Shown: in pieces, positions 25,303-34,419 of the stretch
How the letters are laid out: every line of letters starts with the position of its first letter
Position numbering within the stretch: position 1 is the stretch's first letter
Source of the DNA: an uncultured Negativicutes bacterium
GTDB lineage: Bacteria > Bacillota > Negativicutes > Veillonellales > Megasphaeraceae
Reading direction: 5' to 3'
Assembly (NCBI GenBank): GCA_900752195.1
Contig: CAADUJ010000012.1
Span: 73,941-137,940 of the forward strand
DNA length: 64,000 nucleotides
Position numbers and translations under genes: made by a program
Notes under the pieces: model-generated
Told to the model about the DNA's origin: nothing
Seen by the model: only the letters and a program-made list of their open reading frames with translations
Database searches by the model: none

Positions 25303-25631
25303 ATAAAACCCCTTTCATCTGTGAAACCCCTTCATCTTCATAGTAGAAACCTTCTATGTATACCGTATTATATACGAATCGACCAGACTGTGCTACAAAA
25401 AAATATAAACCATTGCTATAGAGAGTTCCTCTATGGGGAGTAGAAAAAAAGTTTATGTTATTTCTTAATGAGAAAAATGGTTTTCATATATTGACAAAGA
25501 AGAGCACCTTTAGTATTATTTATGTAACAATTGTATATTATTATAAGGCAATGTTGTCCTGTGTAAATTGATTATACTGTATTTATGCATTCTTTGATAC
25601 ACAGGCATGCCACAGGGAGGAGGGGCTCGCT
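25303..25631. other. Divergent intergenic region between the HD gene and the AGCS symporter
   Basis: This AT-rich stretch of 329 bases holds no credible reading frame. Apart from the symporter promoter and its leader of about 105 bases, I see no strong hairpin or known riboswitch pattern. Confidence 0.6.
25491..25519 (+). promoter_or_regulatory. Promoter of the first AGCS symporter gene
   Basis: TTGACA (25491-25496), 17 bases, TATTAT (25514-25519); predicted start near 25526. Confidence 0.8.
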
Positions 25632-27035
25632 ATGATGCCCATATTGGATTATTTAGATGGTATTTTATACTATCCTATTCTCATTGTTGTCTTGACCTTG
25701 GCAGGGGTATATTTTACAATCCGCACAGGGTTTATTCAGTTCCGTATGTTTGGCGAATCGATTTCCGTCATCATGGAAAAACCACAGAAGCCCGGTGCTA
25801 TTTCCTCGTTCCAGGCGCTTATGGTTTCGACGGCATCCCGTGTCGGTACCGGTAACATCATCGGCGTATCTACGGCCATTTGCCTAGGCGGTCCCGGGTC
25901 GGTGTTCTGGATGTGGGTCCTTGCCATTGTCGGTGGCGCCAGTGCCTTTATTGAAAGCACGTTAGCCCAGATTTATAAACGGCGTGATGAAGCGGGCGGC
26001 AGTTATGGCGGCCCGGCCTACTACATCGAATCGGCTCTCCATTCCAGGGGACTGGCTGTGGCCTTTGCTTTTTTCCTCGTGTTGACGTATGGTTTTGGTT
26101 TCAACCTCTTGGCTTCGTATAACCTGCAGTCTACGTTTGCTGCGTATTCCTTCTATAATCCCGATGTAACGCCGTGGATTATCGGTGCCGTGCTGGCTAT
26201 TCTCGTCGGTGAATGTATCATGGGAGGCGGCAAACGTATCGTCAAGGTTACATCTATTCTCGTCCCTCTCATGGGCGTCGTATATATTGCAGCCGCTGTG
26301 ATTACTATCCTTTTGAACCTCAGTTTATTACCACATGTATTTGGCCTTATCTTTGCAGATGCCTTTGATTTTCAGTCCATCATGGGTGGTATTTCCGGTT
26401 CTTGCTTAGTCTATGGTATCAAACGCGGTCTCTATTCGAACGAAGCCGGCATTGGTTCAGCTCCGAATGCAGCTGCTTCTGCTGATGTCAGTCATCCTGT
26501 CAAGCAGGGGCTGGTACAGATGCTTTCCGTATTCATCGATACCCTTCTCATCTGCTCGGCTACAGCTTTCCTGTGCCTTGCATCGGGTACGCCTATCACG
26601 AAAGATGTCGCAGGCGCTCTCTATGTACAGAACGCCGTTACGACCGTGTTTGGTACATTTGGCCCAATCTTGATTACAGTCTGCATGGTACTCTTCGCAT
26701 TCTCTACGCTTATTGGCAATCTGTTCTATGTAGATAACTGCCTGACATTCCTCAATAAAAAGGTACCGAGCAATACGTTCATGCTTATTTATCGCATCAT
26801 TGCTTCGCTTATCATCTTTGTCGGTGCAGGTATGTCCATGGCTGCTGCGTGGGATATTGCTGATATTACAATGGCGTTCATGTGTCTCATCAACATTCCT
26901 TCCATCATTGCTCTCGGCGGCGTGGCCTTGAAGGCAATGAAAGATTATGAAAAGCAGAAAAAGGCCGGTGTCAATCCTGTATTTAAAGCTGCCGATATAG
27001 GCTTAGATACGGAAAAACTCGACTTCTGGAAATAA
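25632..27035 (+). CDS. Sodium:amino-acid (alanine/glycine) symporter, AGCS family
   Basis: The 467-residue inner-membrane protein has about eleven helices and family motifs VSTASRVGTGNIIGVSTAI near residue 70 and IKRGLYSNEAGIGSAPNAAASADVSHPVKQGL near residues 262-293. The family imports alanine, glycine or glutamine with sodium. It is a single gene with its own promoter and terminator. A second, more divergent paralogue lies at 48566-50032. Confidence 0.95.
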   Translation: MMPILDYLDGILYYPILIVVLTLAGVYFTIRTGFIQFRMFGESISVIMEKPQKPGAISSFQALMVSTASRVGTGNIIGVSTAICLGGPGSVFWMWVLAIVGGASAFIESTLAQIYKRRDEAGGSYGGPAYYIESALHSRGLAVAFAFFLVLTYGFGFNLLASYNLQSTFAAYSFYNPDVTPWIIGAVLAILVGECIMGGGKRIVKVTSILVPLMGVVYIAAAVITILLNLSLLPHVFGLIFADAFDFQSIMGGISGSCLVYGIKRGLYSNEAGIGSAPNAAASADVSHPVKQGLVQMLSVFIDTLLICSATAFLCLASGTPITKDVAGALYVQNAVTTVFGTFGPILITVCMVLFAFSTLIGNLFYVDNCLTFLNKKVPSNTFMLIYRIIASLIIFVGAGMSMAAAWDIADITMAFMCLINIPSIIALGGVALKAMKDYEKQKKAGVNPVFKAADIGLDTEKLDFWK

Positions 27036-27049
27036 GACGTAACGCATCA

Positions 27050-27099
27050 GGGTCGTACCTAAAAGTGATACATTGCTTTTAGGTACGACCCTGTTTTTG
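27050..27099 (+). terminator. Terminator of the AGCS symporter gene
   Basis: A 16-base-pair perfect stem starting GGGTCGTACC is followed by a T-rich tail. Confidence 0.9.
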
Positions 27100-27245
27100 T
27101 ATAAATCAGGTACATCCCGAGGAGAATCAGGTTCCAGATCAAGGACAAGGGGACATAAAGGGGAAGATAAATTTTATTTCTCTCACAGGAAATTTCTGCT
27201 ATAATAAGCGGTGAGTCAGATTTTCTTTTAAAGGAGCAGATTCAT

Positions 27246-27731
27246 ATGATAAAAAAAATAGCCACAGCACTCATGGTGTTTGCCGCTTGGGGCTGTACCC
27301 TTGCGTCTGCTATGTTCTTTGATGATAATCCCCGCTACATTCAGGTCGGGCATAATGAAACGACAGAATCCTATTTGGATACAAGTTCCATCAGTTCTAT
27401 TCGATATGACCCGCCGTATTATATTATTCGCGGTACTGTCGTGACCTATGACTTTTCACGTAACCTGGCCATAGGCTATGAAAATAATTTCTTTTATAAT
27501 TTTACAGCTCAGACTGTCAAGACCCAGACCTTGTCGACGACCATGTACGATGGAAAGGGCAATCCTTCATCTCAGAGCATCAATCCTGATCCGGAAGTAG
27601 CTGATACGGATCGGTATTCCGTCAATGGGAAGGCTGCAGACAAAGCCTTTTTCAATTGTTATAGCATGACTTTTTACCATAGCTTTGACAGTAAAAAATC
27701 TTCTACGAAAGGATCCGGTGTGAATGGATAA
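27246..27731 (+). CDS. Exported hypothetical protein
   Basis: This 161-residue protein has a signal peptide (about 1-22, LASA) and a mature part rich in Tyr, Asn and Ser with beta-type patterns (YLDTSSISSIRYDPPYYIIRG). It probably acts in the periplasm. I recognise no domain. It overlaps the following pseudo-exonuclease gene by eight bases, so the two are translated together and may share a function. AAGGAG precedes the ATG. Confidence 0.75.
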   Translation: MIKKIATALMVFAAWGCTLASAMFFDDNPRYIQVGHNETTESYLDTSSISSIRYDPPYYIIRGTVVTYDFSRNLAIGYENNFFYNFTAQTVKTQTLSTTMYDGKGNPSSQSINPDPEVADTDRYSVNGKAADKAFFNCYSMTFYHSFDSKKSSTKGSGVNG

Positions 27732-28686
27732 TCTTTTGCATATAGGTGGCATGATTGTGACGGCTCTTTTTGTTGCAGCTGTTATCTACTCGTTGTTTAT
27801 GGCTCTGCGACGGCATCAAATGAAGCGCAAGGCTGAAAAAGCCGTTGCAAACAGAGTACATGTACAGGTGAAAAACCTTCATGATTTTGATATATTGCCG
27901 ACGTATGGATATTATAAGTATCCCTTGGGCGATATTGCCTATACGCGGCGACATCCTTTGAAGTATACGGCTGTGTCCTTAGCGCTGGCAACGGAACAGC
28001 CGTATTCGATTTACCTTTTAGGCGTCGCTTCTTTTGATGCAGGTAAACTCGTGTCACAGCACTACTTTTATATCCAGCCGCCAGAAAATGATTTATCTCA
28101 TGTCAAGCATGCAGATGTGACCTGGAATCTACTGTCCAAGGCGGATGAATTTGGCGAATATTGGCAGGCTGGCATGAAAGATCTCTTCATCGGAAAGATA
28201 CTCGTCTGTGACAACGCGCCTTTCGTCATCGGTTGCATTACCCATGCCCTTACGATCTACGGTATTGATGTACCGATGTTCCGCTTCATTGATACTAGGG
28301 AAATGGCCAAGAAGTTGTACCGCTTCCCATCACATAAGCTCGAAGACATATGTGAAGAACTCCATATCGATATAGAGCCGGGAAACTGCATCAGCGAAGC
28401 TCGTGCCCTTGGCCAATTCTACTATCAGACTTGTAAGGATTATCCGATGTATGTACCTCGTGTGGGCTATGTCGGTGGTACGCCTTCGGAAGAGGAAGTA
28501 GAAGCCGGCCTTATTTCCGTCGTCGAACGGGAAGAGAAGAAGCCTGATGAAATGTTCGAATTCCAGCCTGTCGATATGAATCTCATCAAGGAACTTATCG
28601 ATAAAAAATACATCGAACCTGGCGAAGTAGAAGGAACGTATTATGCCACCGATGCAGGGCTTGATTTTTCAGAACAGTTACCGTAA
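27724..28686 (+). CDS. Membrane-anchored DnaQ-fold protein lacking exonuclease residues
   Basis: The 320-residue protein has one N-terminal transmembrane helix (about 8-27) and a region (about 75-240) that follows the DnaQ/DEDD exonuclease layout closely. The ExoI position reads AVSLALA instead of AIDxET, ExoII reads LVCDNAPFVIG instead of VAHNAxFDxG, and ExoIII has GNCISEARAL instead of HxAxxDA. The catalytic acids are therefore missing. It is probably a binding or structural protein, not a nuclease. The start overlaps the upstream exported protein gene; AAAGGA is nine bases before the ATG. Confidence 0.8.
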   Translation: MDNLLHIGGMIVTALFVAAVIYSLFMALRRHQMKRKAEKAVANRVHVQVKNLHDFDILPTYGYYKYPLGDIAYTRRHPLKYTAVSLALATEQPYSIYLLGVASFDAGKLVSQHYFYIQPPENDLSHVKHADVTWNLLSKADEFGEYWQAGMKDLFIGKILVCDNAPFVIGCITHALTIYGIDVPMFRFIDTREMAKKLYRFPSHKLEDICEELHIDIEPGNCISEARALGQFYYQTCKDYPMYVPRVGYVGGTPSEEEVEAGLISVVEREEKKPDEMFEFQPVDMNLIKELIDKKYIEPGEVEGTYYATDAGLDFSEQLP

Positions 28687-28700
28687 CCGTTATATCTTTG

Positions 28701-28733
28701 CCCTGTAATGATTTTTATCGTTACAGGGTTTTT
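28701..28733 (+). terminator. Terminator after the pseudo-exonuclease gene
   Basis: CCCTGTAA pairs with TTACAGGG, followed by five T. Confidence 0.8.
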
Positions 28734-28752
28734 CGTATCGTAAGGAGAATCT

Positions 28753-29331
28753 ATGGCCACCATTGTATTAGTCACTGGCGGCGCTCGCAGTGGTAAGAGC
28801 GCTTTTGCCGAAGCCTACTGTCGTTCACTTTCCGAACGGCCTGTATATATCGCTACGTCTATCGTAGCAGATGAAGAAATGGCCCAACGCGTACAATCTC
28901 ATCGTGCCCGGCGGGGGACGGAATGGACGACTTTGGAAGTACCGCGTCATATAGAGTCAGGAATCGAAGAAGCGTTTTCTTTAGGGTCTGTCGTCCTTGT
29001 CGATTGTGTGACCCTTTATATGTCAACATACTTGTACGATCATCGGGATGAAGAAAGTCGAACCAGTATAGAAGGGGCACTTCGTGAATGGGATGCTGTT
29101 CTATCCCATATACGGAGGGAAAAGAAGGAAAAGACAGTCGTCTTTGTAACGAACGAACTGGGAAATGGTATCGTTCCCATGGATGCATTGTCACGGCAGT
29201 ACCGTGACATGGTAGGCCTTATTAACCAACGTATTGCCAAGGCGGCGACACGCGTGTTTTTGACGGTTTCTGGTATTACGACAGAATTGAAAGCTCGCCA
29301 ATTCATCATAGAGGAGCAATGTCATGACTAG
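28753..29331 (+). CDS. cobU: Adenosylcobinamide kinase / adenosylcobinamide-phosphate guanylyltransferase
   Basis: The 192-residue bifunctional enzyme activates cobinamide for nucleotide-loop assembly of cobalamin. The P-loop is TGGARSGKS at residue 8, the guanylylated His is in VQSHRARRGTEW near residue 48, and VLVDCVTLYMSTYL is the Walker-B-like strand. Its end overlaps the cobS start by eight bases. The cluster cobU-cobS-cobC is a minimal lower-ligand and salvage set. Confidence 0.95.
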   Translation: MATIVLVTGGARSGKSAFAEAYCRSLSERPVYIATSIVADEEMAQRVQSHRARRGTEWTTLEVPRHIESGIEEAFSLGSVVLVDCVTLYMSTYLYDHRDEESRTSIEGALREWDAVLSHIRREKKEKTVVFVTNELGNGIVPMDALSRQYRDMVGLINQRIAKAATRVFLTVSGITTELKARQFIIEEQCHD

Positions 29332-30073
29332 TTTTCTCATTGCGCTACAATTTTTGTCCCGTATTCAGCTGGCAAAACAGTCGGTCTGGACAGAAGAGGA
29401 TTTTGGCCGGTCCCTTTGCTGGTTTCCCATAGTCGGTACCATCATCGGCGCCCTGCTTTATGGTTTCTGGCTTCTGTTGTCTCACGTCTTTACCGGTGGT
29501 ACCCTTTCGGTACTTATCGTCGCTTTTTGGTATGGCCTGACAGGTGGTCTCCATGCTGACGGATTCATGGATACGGCCGATGGCTTGTTTTCCGCACGCA
29601 GTCGTGAGAGAATGCTGGAAATTATGAAAGACAGTCGTGTCGGATCCAATGGCGTCATGGCCTTTTTCTTTTTGGCATTGCTTAAAATATGTTTTACTGC
29701 TACTATGGAAGAGTCAGCCTATATGCTGTGCCTCGTGGCCATACCGACAGCTGCACGCTATGGTACACTCATTAGCGTCCTTGAATTCCCGTATGCCCGC
29801 CAGAATGGAATGGGAAAGGCCTTTGCCACGTATGCGAGACCGTATACACTGGTATGGGGATTTTTGGCTGCTCTCGTGCCACTTCTATGTATCCATGAGG
29901 TGTATTTCGTGCTCTTAGGTGCGGCTATGGCAACTGCGTTAGTGGCTAATACATACATTACGAAATGCCTCGGCGGCGTGACCGGTGATACCTATGGCGC
30001 TGTCACTGAATTGACAGAGCTCGTCCTCCTTGGCATTTGTGCCGCATTATCGTCTATATACATTCCCTTTTAG
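29324..30073 (+). CDS. cobS: Adenosylcobinamide-GDP ribazoletransferase (cobalamin synthase)
   Basis: The 249-residue membrane enzyme joins alpha-ribazole to adenosylcobinamide-GDP. The family motif GGLHADGFMDTADGLFS is near residue 70, and KDSRVGSNGVMAFF follows. Several hydrophobic helices cover the rest. Its start overlaps cobU and the next gene begins eight bases after its stop with a perfect AGGAGG. Confidence 0.95.
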   Translation: MTSFLIALQFLSRIQLAKQSVWTEEDFGRSLCWFPIVGTIIGALLYGFWLLLSHVFTGGTLSVLIVAFWYGLTGGLHADGFMDTADGLFSARSRERMLEIMKDSRVGSNGVMAFFFLALLKICFTATMEESAYMLCLVAIPTAARYGTLISVLEFPYARQNGMGKAFATYARPYTLVWGFLAALVPLLCIHEVYFVLLGAAMATALVANTYITKCLGGVTGDTYGAVTELTELVLLGICAALSSIYIPF

Positions 30074-30081
30074 GAGGTTTT

Positions 30082-30741
30082 ATGATTACGTTATATCTTG
30101 TCCGTCACGGCGAAACAGAAGGAAATGCGAAGCGTTGGTTCCAAGGGGCTACGGATGTCCCTTTGAATGAAAGAGGTTTGGAACAGGCCCGCCGCCTCGG
30201 TGCATTTTTGAAAGATGTTCATCTCGATGCCATTTATACGAGCCCCCTGATCCGGGCTGCGACGACGGCGAAAGCCGTAGCAGAGCCCCATGGAATGAAG
30301 CCGGTCTTGTGTCCGGAATTACGGGAAATCAGCTTTGGCGTCTGGGAATGTCATACGTATGATGAAATCACGACACTATGGCCCGGTGAAATGGAGGCTT
30401 TTTATGAATCAAACGGGACCTTGCGGGCACGCGGCGGAGAATCGTTCCTTGAAGTTCGTGACAGAGTGACCCAAAAGACGAAAGAAATCCTGGCCTCTCA
30501 TAAAGATGGAGATCGTATTATGATCGTCTCTCACGGCGCTGCTATCCGCTGTCTCCTCTTTGGTCTGCTGGAACTTGATTTTCGGCAGCTCTGGTGCTTT
30601 CAACAATATAATACGGCCTTTACGGTGTTGGAATATTACGGTAACCGTAGTGTTATGACGCTCATGAACTGCACGCAGCATCTCGACGGGATGGAAGGGT
30701 ATGAGCCTCAGTGGATCGGTGGACAACACTCCGTCATGTAG
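30082..30741 (+). CDS. cobC: Histidine phosphatase, probably alpha-ribazole phosphatase
   Basis: The 219-residue protein has the phosphoglycerate-mutase-like motif LVRHGETEGNA near residue 7, a second catalytic His in MIVSHGAAIRC near residue 155, and Arg/Glu residues typical of the family. Its position after cobU and cobS makes alpha-ribazole-5'-phosphate the likely substrate. General phosphoglycerate mutase-like phosphatases look similar, so the exact role rests on context. AGGAGG precedes the ATG. Confidence 0.85.
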   Translation: MITLYLVRHGETEGNAKRWFQGATDVPLNERGLEQARRLGAFLKDVHLDAIYTSPLIRAATTAKAVAEPHGMKPVLCPELREISFGVWECHTYDEITTLWPGEMEAFYESNGTLRARGGESFLEVRDRVTQKTKEILASHKDGDRIMIVSHGAAIRCLLFGLLELDFRQLWCFQQYNTAFTVLEYYGNRSVMTLMNCTQHLDGMEGYEPQWIGGQHSVM

Positions 30742-30749
30742 GAGGCGCC

Positions 30750-31475
30750 ATGAAAGAAACCATACGTCTGGATAAGCTCCTCGGCCATGCCGGTTGGGGA
30801 ACGAGAAAAGAAATCAAAGAACTTTGCAAAAAAGGGTATGTCACCGTCAATGGCAGCGGATGCCGGAATAGTTCCCAAAAGGTGGATCCCAAGGCCGATG
30901 TCATTTCTGTAAAAGGGGAAGTGGTTACGTATGAGGAAAACCTGTATCTCATGATGAATAAGCCTGCAGGGGTACTTTCGGCGACGGAGGATTTCCACGG
31001 TACAACGGTCATCGACTTGATTGATAAAAAAGACGGTAAAAATCGAATTTTTCCAGTAGGTCGTCTCGATAAGGACACGACGGGACTTCTCCTTCTGACA
31101 AATGATGGACAGTGGTCCCATTCTATTACGCACCCTAAAAAACATATGGACAAGGTTTATTATGCTGCCGTTGAAGGCGTCATCCCACCTGATATAGATA
31201 CTCTTTTCCAAAAAGGCATCGTATTAGATGATGGTCTCCATTGCCTTCCGGCACGGTGCCGTATTACAGGCCCGGCGGAGCTGGCTATTACGGTACAGGA
31301 AGGAAAATTCCATCAGGTAAAGCGCATGTGTAAAGCCGTCGGCCTTACGGTGAAAAGATTGCACCGCCACTCCATCGGTGGACTCGTCCTCGATGAAGCC
31401 TTATCTCCCGGAAGTTATCGCAGACTTACGGAAGAAGAGCGTGAACGCGTTCACCATAGTATTTCTCAACGATAA
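30750..31475 (+). CDS. rsuA: 16S rRNA pseudouridine synthase (RsuA family)
   Basis: The 241-residue protein has an S4 RNA-binding domain (about 1-60, RLDKLLGHAGWGTRKEIKEL), then the RsuA/RluB/E/F catalytic domain with the nucleophilic Asp in VGRLDKDTTGLLLLTNDG near residue 102. RsuA modifies U516 of 16S rRNA; a 23S target cannot be fully excluded. GGAGG overlaps the cobC stop codon, so it is read from the same message. Confidence 0.9.
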   Translation: MKETIRLDKLLGHAGWGTRKEIKELCKKGYVTVNGSGCRNSSQKVDPKADVISVKGEVVTYEENLYLMMNKPAGVLSATEDFHGTTVIDLIDKKDGKNRIFPVGRLDKDTTGLLLLTNDGQWSHSITHPKKHMDKVYYAAVEGVIPPDIDTLFQKGIVLDDGLHCLPARCRITGPAELAITVQEGKFHQVKRMCKAVGLTVKRLHRHSIGGLVLDEALSPGSYRRLTEEERERVHHSISQR

Positions 31476-31560
31476 GAGAAATAAAAAATGAGCCCTTTAC
31501 CTTTTCAATAGGCTCTGGATATGCTATTATTAAGTGTAAATTAAAAATAAGGTGATATCC

Positions 31561-32631
31561 ATGATTGGAGAAAGACTTGCCCATCTGCGCCAGTTCATGC
31601 GTGAAAAAGGCGCTGATGGTGCTGTTGTAATGCAGCCCGAAAACCTTCGCTATTTCAGCGGTTTTACAGGTGGTGAAGGCGCTTTAGCCGTGACACAGGA
31701 ACACGCTGTGCTGTGGACCGATTCACGGTATACGGAGCAAGCTGCCGGCCAGTCCGGGTCCTGGTATGATGTACAGAACCACGAGGGATCCTTGTCGAAG
31801 TGCATCGCATCGACATTGATGGGCCAAGATGTAACAAAAATCCTGTATGAAAGTAACTTTTTGACACATGAATTGTTCCTGAGGATATCAGCCCTCACAG
31901 GGGATGCCACTTATGAAGGTGCCGATTTCAATGTCCTGCGGGCTGTCAAAGAACCCTTTGAGCTTACGGCGACGCGCAAGGCCAGTGCCATTGCCGATAA
32001 GGCGTTTGCCAAGCTCTTGCCGTATATCCGTCCGGGTGTAACGGAAAAGGAACTGGCAGCCAAGTTGGAAAGCTTCATGCTTCTTGATGGTTCAGAGGAA
32101 AAATCCTTTACGACAATCGTAGCATCTGGTGTCCGGTCTTCTATGCCCCATGGCACAGCGAGCCCGAAAATGATAGAAAAGGGCGATTTTGTCACCTTTG
32201 ATTTCGGCGCTGTCTGGGAAGGATACCATTCCGATATAACCCGCACAGTCGTTGTCGGAAAGGCTACGCAGGAACAGAAGGATTTCTATGAATTGATCCT
32301 TGAAGGCCAGCTCTTAGGCGTAGAAGCGGTAAAGGCTGGTGCTTTGAAGCGAGGCATTGATTTTAAGGTCCGCAATTTCTTTGCATCCCATGACATGGCA
32401 CAGTATTTTACGCACGCGTTAGGCCATGGGACAGGACTTGAGATTCATGAGGAACCGGTTCTGGCCCCGCGTAGCACCGGTGTACTGGAAGAGAATATGA
32501 TAGTCACGGTAGAACCGGGGCTGTACATAGAAGGCAAGTATGGCGTCCGCATTGAAGACTCCGTTGCCGTTACAGCTAATGGCTGTGAAATTTTAACGAA
32601 AACACCAAAAACTTTGATGGAATTATTGTAG
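31561..32631 (+). CDS. pepP: Xaa-Pro aminopeptidase (M24B)
   Basis: The 356-residue protein has a creatinase-like N-terminal domain (1-130) and a pita-bread metallopeptidase domain with metal ligands in FDFGAVWEGYHSDITRTV, ALGHGTGLEIHE, VEPGLYIE and the final EDSV. It cleaves N-terminal residues before proline in the cytoplasm. efp follows 13 bases later, an old Firmicute pairing. AAGGTG lies before the ATG at 31561. Confidence 0.95.
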   Translation: MIGERLAHLRQFMREKGADGAVVMQPENLRYFSGFTGGEGALAVTQEHAVLWTDSRYTEQAAGQSGSWYDVQNHEGSLSKCIASTLMGQDVTKILYESNFLTHELFLRISALTGDATYEGADFNVLRAVKEPFELTATRKASAIADKAFAKLLPYIRPGVTEKELAAKLESFMLLDGSEEKSFTTIVASGVRSSMPHGTASPKMIEKGDFVTFDFGAVWEGYHSDITRTVVVGKATQEQKDFYELILEGQLLGVEAVKAGALKRGIDFKVRNFFASHDMAQYFTHALGHGTGLEIHEEPVLAPRSTGVLEENMIVTVEPGLYIEGKYGVRIEDSVAVTANGCEILTKTPKTLMELL

Positions 32632-32644
32632 GAGGAAGAGAAAG

Positions 32645-33202
32645 ATGATTACTAGTAACGATTTTAGACCCGGTGTCACCATTGAAATTGACGGCCAGGT
32701 ATGGCAGGTTGTTGAATTCCAGCACGTAAAGCCCGGTAAAGGAGCTGCTTTTGTCCGTGCTAAAATCAAGAATCTCGAAACCGGTTCTGTCGTAGAACGT
32801 ACTTGGAATGCCGGCGAAAAAGTACAGGAAGGCCATGTAGACCGTCGTCAGATGCAGTATCTCTATGAAAATGAAGGCATGTACTGCTTCATGGATAACG
32901 AAACGTACGAACAAATCGAATTGGCTAAGGATAGCCTCGGTACAGCTGTCAACTTCCTGAAGGAAGAAATGACCGTATCGGTTATGCTTTTCAAAGGGAA
33001 AGTCATCGGTATCGATCTTCCTGCTGCTGTTGAATTGAAAGTTGTTGAAACAGATCCTGGCGTTCGTGGCGATACGGCTACAGGCGGCAGCAAGCCGGCT
33101 ACGTTGGAAACGGGCTATGTTGTAAAGGTACCGCTCTTCATCAATGAAGGCGAAGTTCTCCAAATCGATACCCGTACAGGTAACTACATCGGCAGAGCAT
33201 AA
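32645..33202 (+). CDS. efp: Translation elongation factor P
   Basis: The 185-residue protein has the three beta-barrel domains of EF-P, which relieves ribosome stalling at polyproline. The tip lysine that may be modified is in KPGKGAAFVRAKIKNL near residue 32. The conserved C-terminal region reads YVVKVPLFINEGEVLQIDTRTGNYIGRA. It lies behind pepP with AGGAGG and ends at a terminator. Confidence 0.98.
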   Translation: MITSNDFRPGVTIEIDGQVWQVVEFQHVKPGKGAAFVRAKIKNLETGSVVERTWNAGEKVQEGHVDRRQMQYLYENEGMYCFMDNETYEQIELAKDSLGTAVNFLKEEMTVSVMLFKGKVIGIDLPAAVELKVVETDPGVRGDTATGGSKPATLETGYVVKVPLFINEGEVLQIDTRTGNYIGRA

Positions 33203-33215
33203 GCTGGATAAGTGC

Positions 33216-33262
33216 AAGGGGCTGTCGTGAGAAGTAAAATGCTTCTTGCGCAGCCTTTTTTT
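33216..33262 (+). terminator. Terminator after efp
   Basis: GGCTGTCGTGAGAAG pairs with CTTCTTGCGCAGCC (one bulge), followed by seven T. Confidence 0.8.
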
Positions 33263-33280
33263 ATGGAGCGTGATTGAGCG

Positions 33281-33652
33281 ATGGAAACGACAACTCGGAC
33301 AGAATTAGGCGATATTCATATCAGCGATCGGGCCATTTCCGTCATCGCAGCCCAACGGGCCAGTGCCGTCGCACATGTAAAGGGCCTTGAAGGCTCCCTG
33401 GCTGATGCGGCCGCACGAAAATTTGGCCATGAAAATAGGGGACAAGGTATAGAGGCAAAACTAGATGGAAATAGAGTAGAACTCACGGTGCGACTTATCG
33501 TAGAGGCCGGGTGTCGTATTCCCGACGTGGCATTACAGGTGCAAAAGAGTGTCAAAGACGGTGTGGAAAGCTTTACAGGTTGTACCGTTACGGCAGTTCA
33601 CATTATCGTGGCGGGCCTTTCTTTTCCCGATGAGAGGCAGGTGACGGATTGA
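33281..33652 (+). CDS. Asp23/Gls24-family envelope stress protein
   Basis: The 123-residue protein has the Asp23 fold pattern: GDIHISDRAISVIAAQRA at the start, LDGNRVELTVRLIVEAGCRIPDVALQVQKSVKDGVE in the middle. Family members associate with the membrane via AmaP or act in cell-envelope homeostasis, usually next to nusB in Firmicutes, as here. The stop overlaps the next Asp23-like gene. Confidence 0.88.
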   Translation: METTTRTELGDIHISDRAISVIAAQRASAVAHVKGLEGSLADAAARKFGHENRGQGIEAKLDGNRVELTVRLIVEAGCRIPDVALQVQKSVKDGVESFTGCTVTAVHIIVAGLSFPDERQVTD

Positions 33653-33942
33653 TGGAATACCAAGAAGATGTGGAATATATGGTTTCTGATTCGGTATTCA
33701 CGAAGGTCTGTACTCTTGCGTTGGAGCAATTACACATTTGCGAAGGCAAAAAAGGATGTCAGGCCGTTCGTCACGACGATGGCACTATAGCAGCGCATAT
33801 ACATATCCTGGGGACCTATGGCGAAGATCTGCCTGTCCTTGCCATGACGGTACAACATCATGTAAGTGAAGCAATTCGGCAGATTATCGACCCAAAGGGG
33901 ATACAAGTCGATGTGACCATCGACGACATCATCGTACCTTGA
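33652..33942 (+). CDS. Short Asp23/Gls24-like protein
   Basis: This 96-residue protein is a shortened relative of the preceding gene: VSDSVFTKVCTLALEQLHI, then a beta region (GTIAAHIHILGTYGEDLPVLAMTVQHHVSEAIRQI). The TGATG junction shows translational coupling. It is probably a partner of its neighbour, perhaps as a heteromer, but no experiment is implied by sequence. Confidence 0.75.
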   Translation: MEYQEDVEYMVSDSVFTKVCTLALEQLHICEGKKGCQAVRHDDGTIAAHIHILGTYGEDLPVLAMTVQHHVSEAIRQIIDPKGIQVDVTIDDIIVP

Positions 33943-33978
33943 AAACAGATTTATTCACATACAATTAGGAGGAAAGAC

Positions 33979-34419
33979 GTGAAGAACAGACATGAAGCTC
34001 GCCAGGAGGCGGTTAAGATATTATTTTCCCGTGAATTCCACAGTGCTGGTGACATTCAGTACGCAGAACGGGAAATCCTGGATCAGGACGTCGTATCGAC
34101 AGAAGAAGGCGATATCATCTTGGAAAACGATCTTACAGCATATTGTGATTACCTTGTCGACACGACGACAGAACACTGCGATGAAATCGATAGTATTATC
34201 CAATCTTTTTCCAAGGACTGGGACATCCATCACATGAACCGTACGGATAAAACGATTATGCGCATCGCTCTTTGCGAGCTTCTATATCCAAAGGAAGGAG
34301 AGATGGCGCCGTCTATCGTCATTAACGAAGCCGTAGAGCTGGCGAAGGAATTTAGTGGTCAGAAATCGGCACGTTTTGTCAATGGCATCCTTGGTGCCTA
34401 TGTAAGGACGAAGGAATGA
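33979..34419 (+). CDS. nusB: Transcription antitermination factor NusB
   Basis: The 146-residue all-helical protein starts RHEARQEAVKILFSREF, the usual NusB N-terminus, and contains RTDKTIMRIALCELLYP and PSIVINEAVELAKEFSGQKSARFVNGILG. NusB with S10 binds boxA of rRNA leaders. A GTG start lies behind AGGAGG. It begins the long nusB to recN cluster and overlaps the TsaD-like gene by four bases. Confidence 0.97.
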   Translation: MKNRHEARQEAVKILFSREFHSAGDIQYAEREILDQDVVSTEEGDIILENDLTAYCDYLVDTTTEHCDEIDSIIQSFSKDWDIHHMNRTDKTIMRIALCELLYPKEGEMAPSIVINEAVELAKEFSGQKSARFVNGILGAYVRTKE

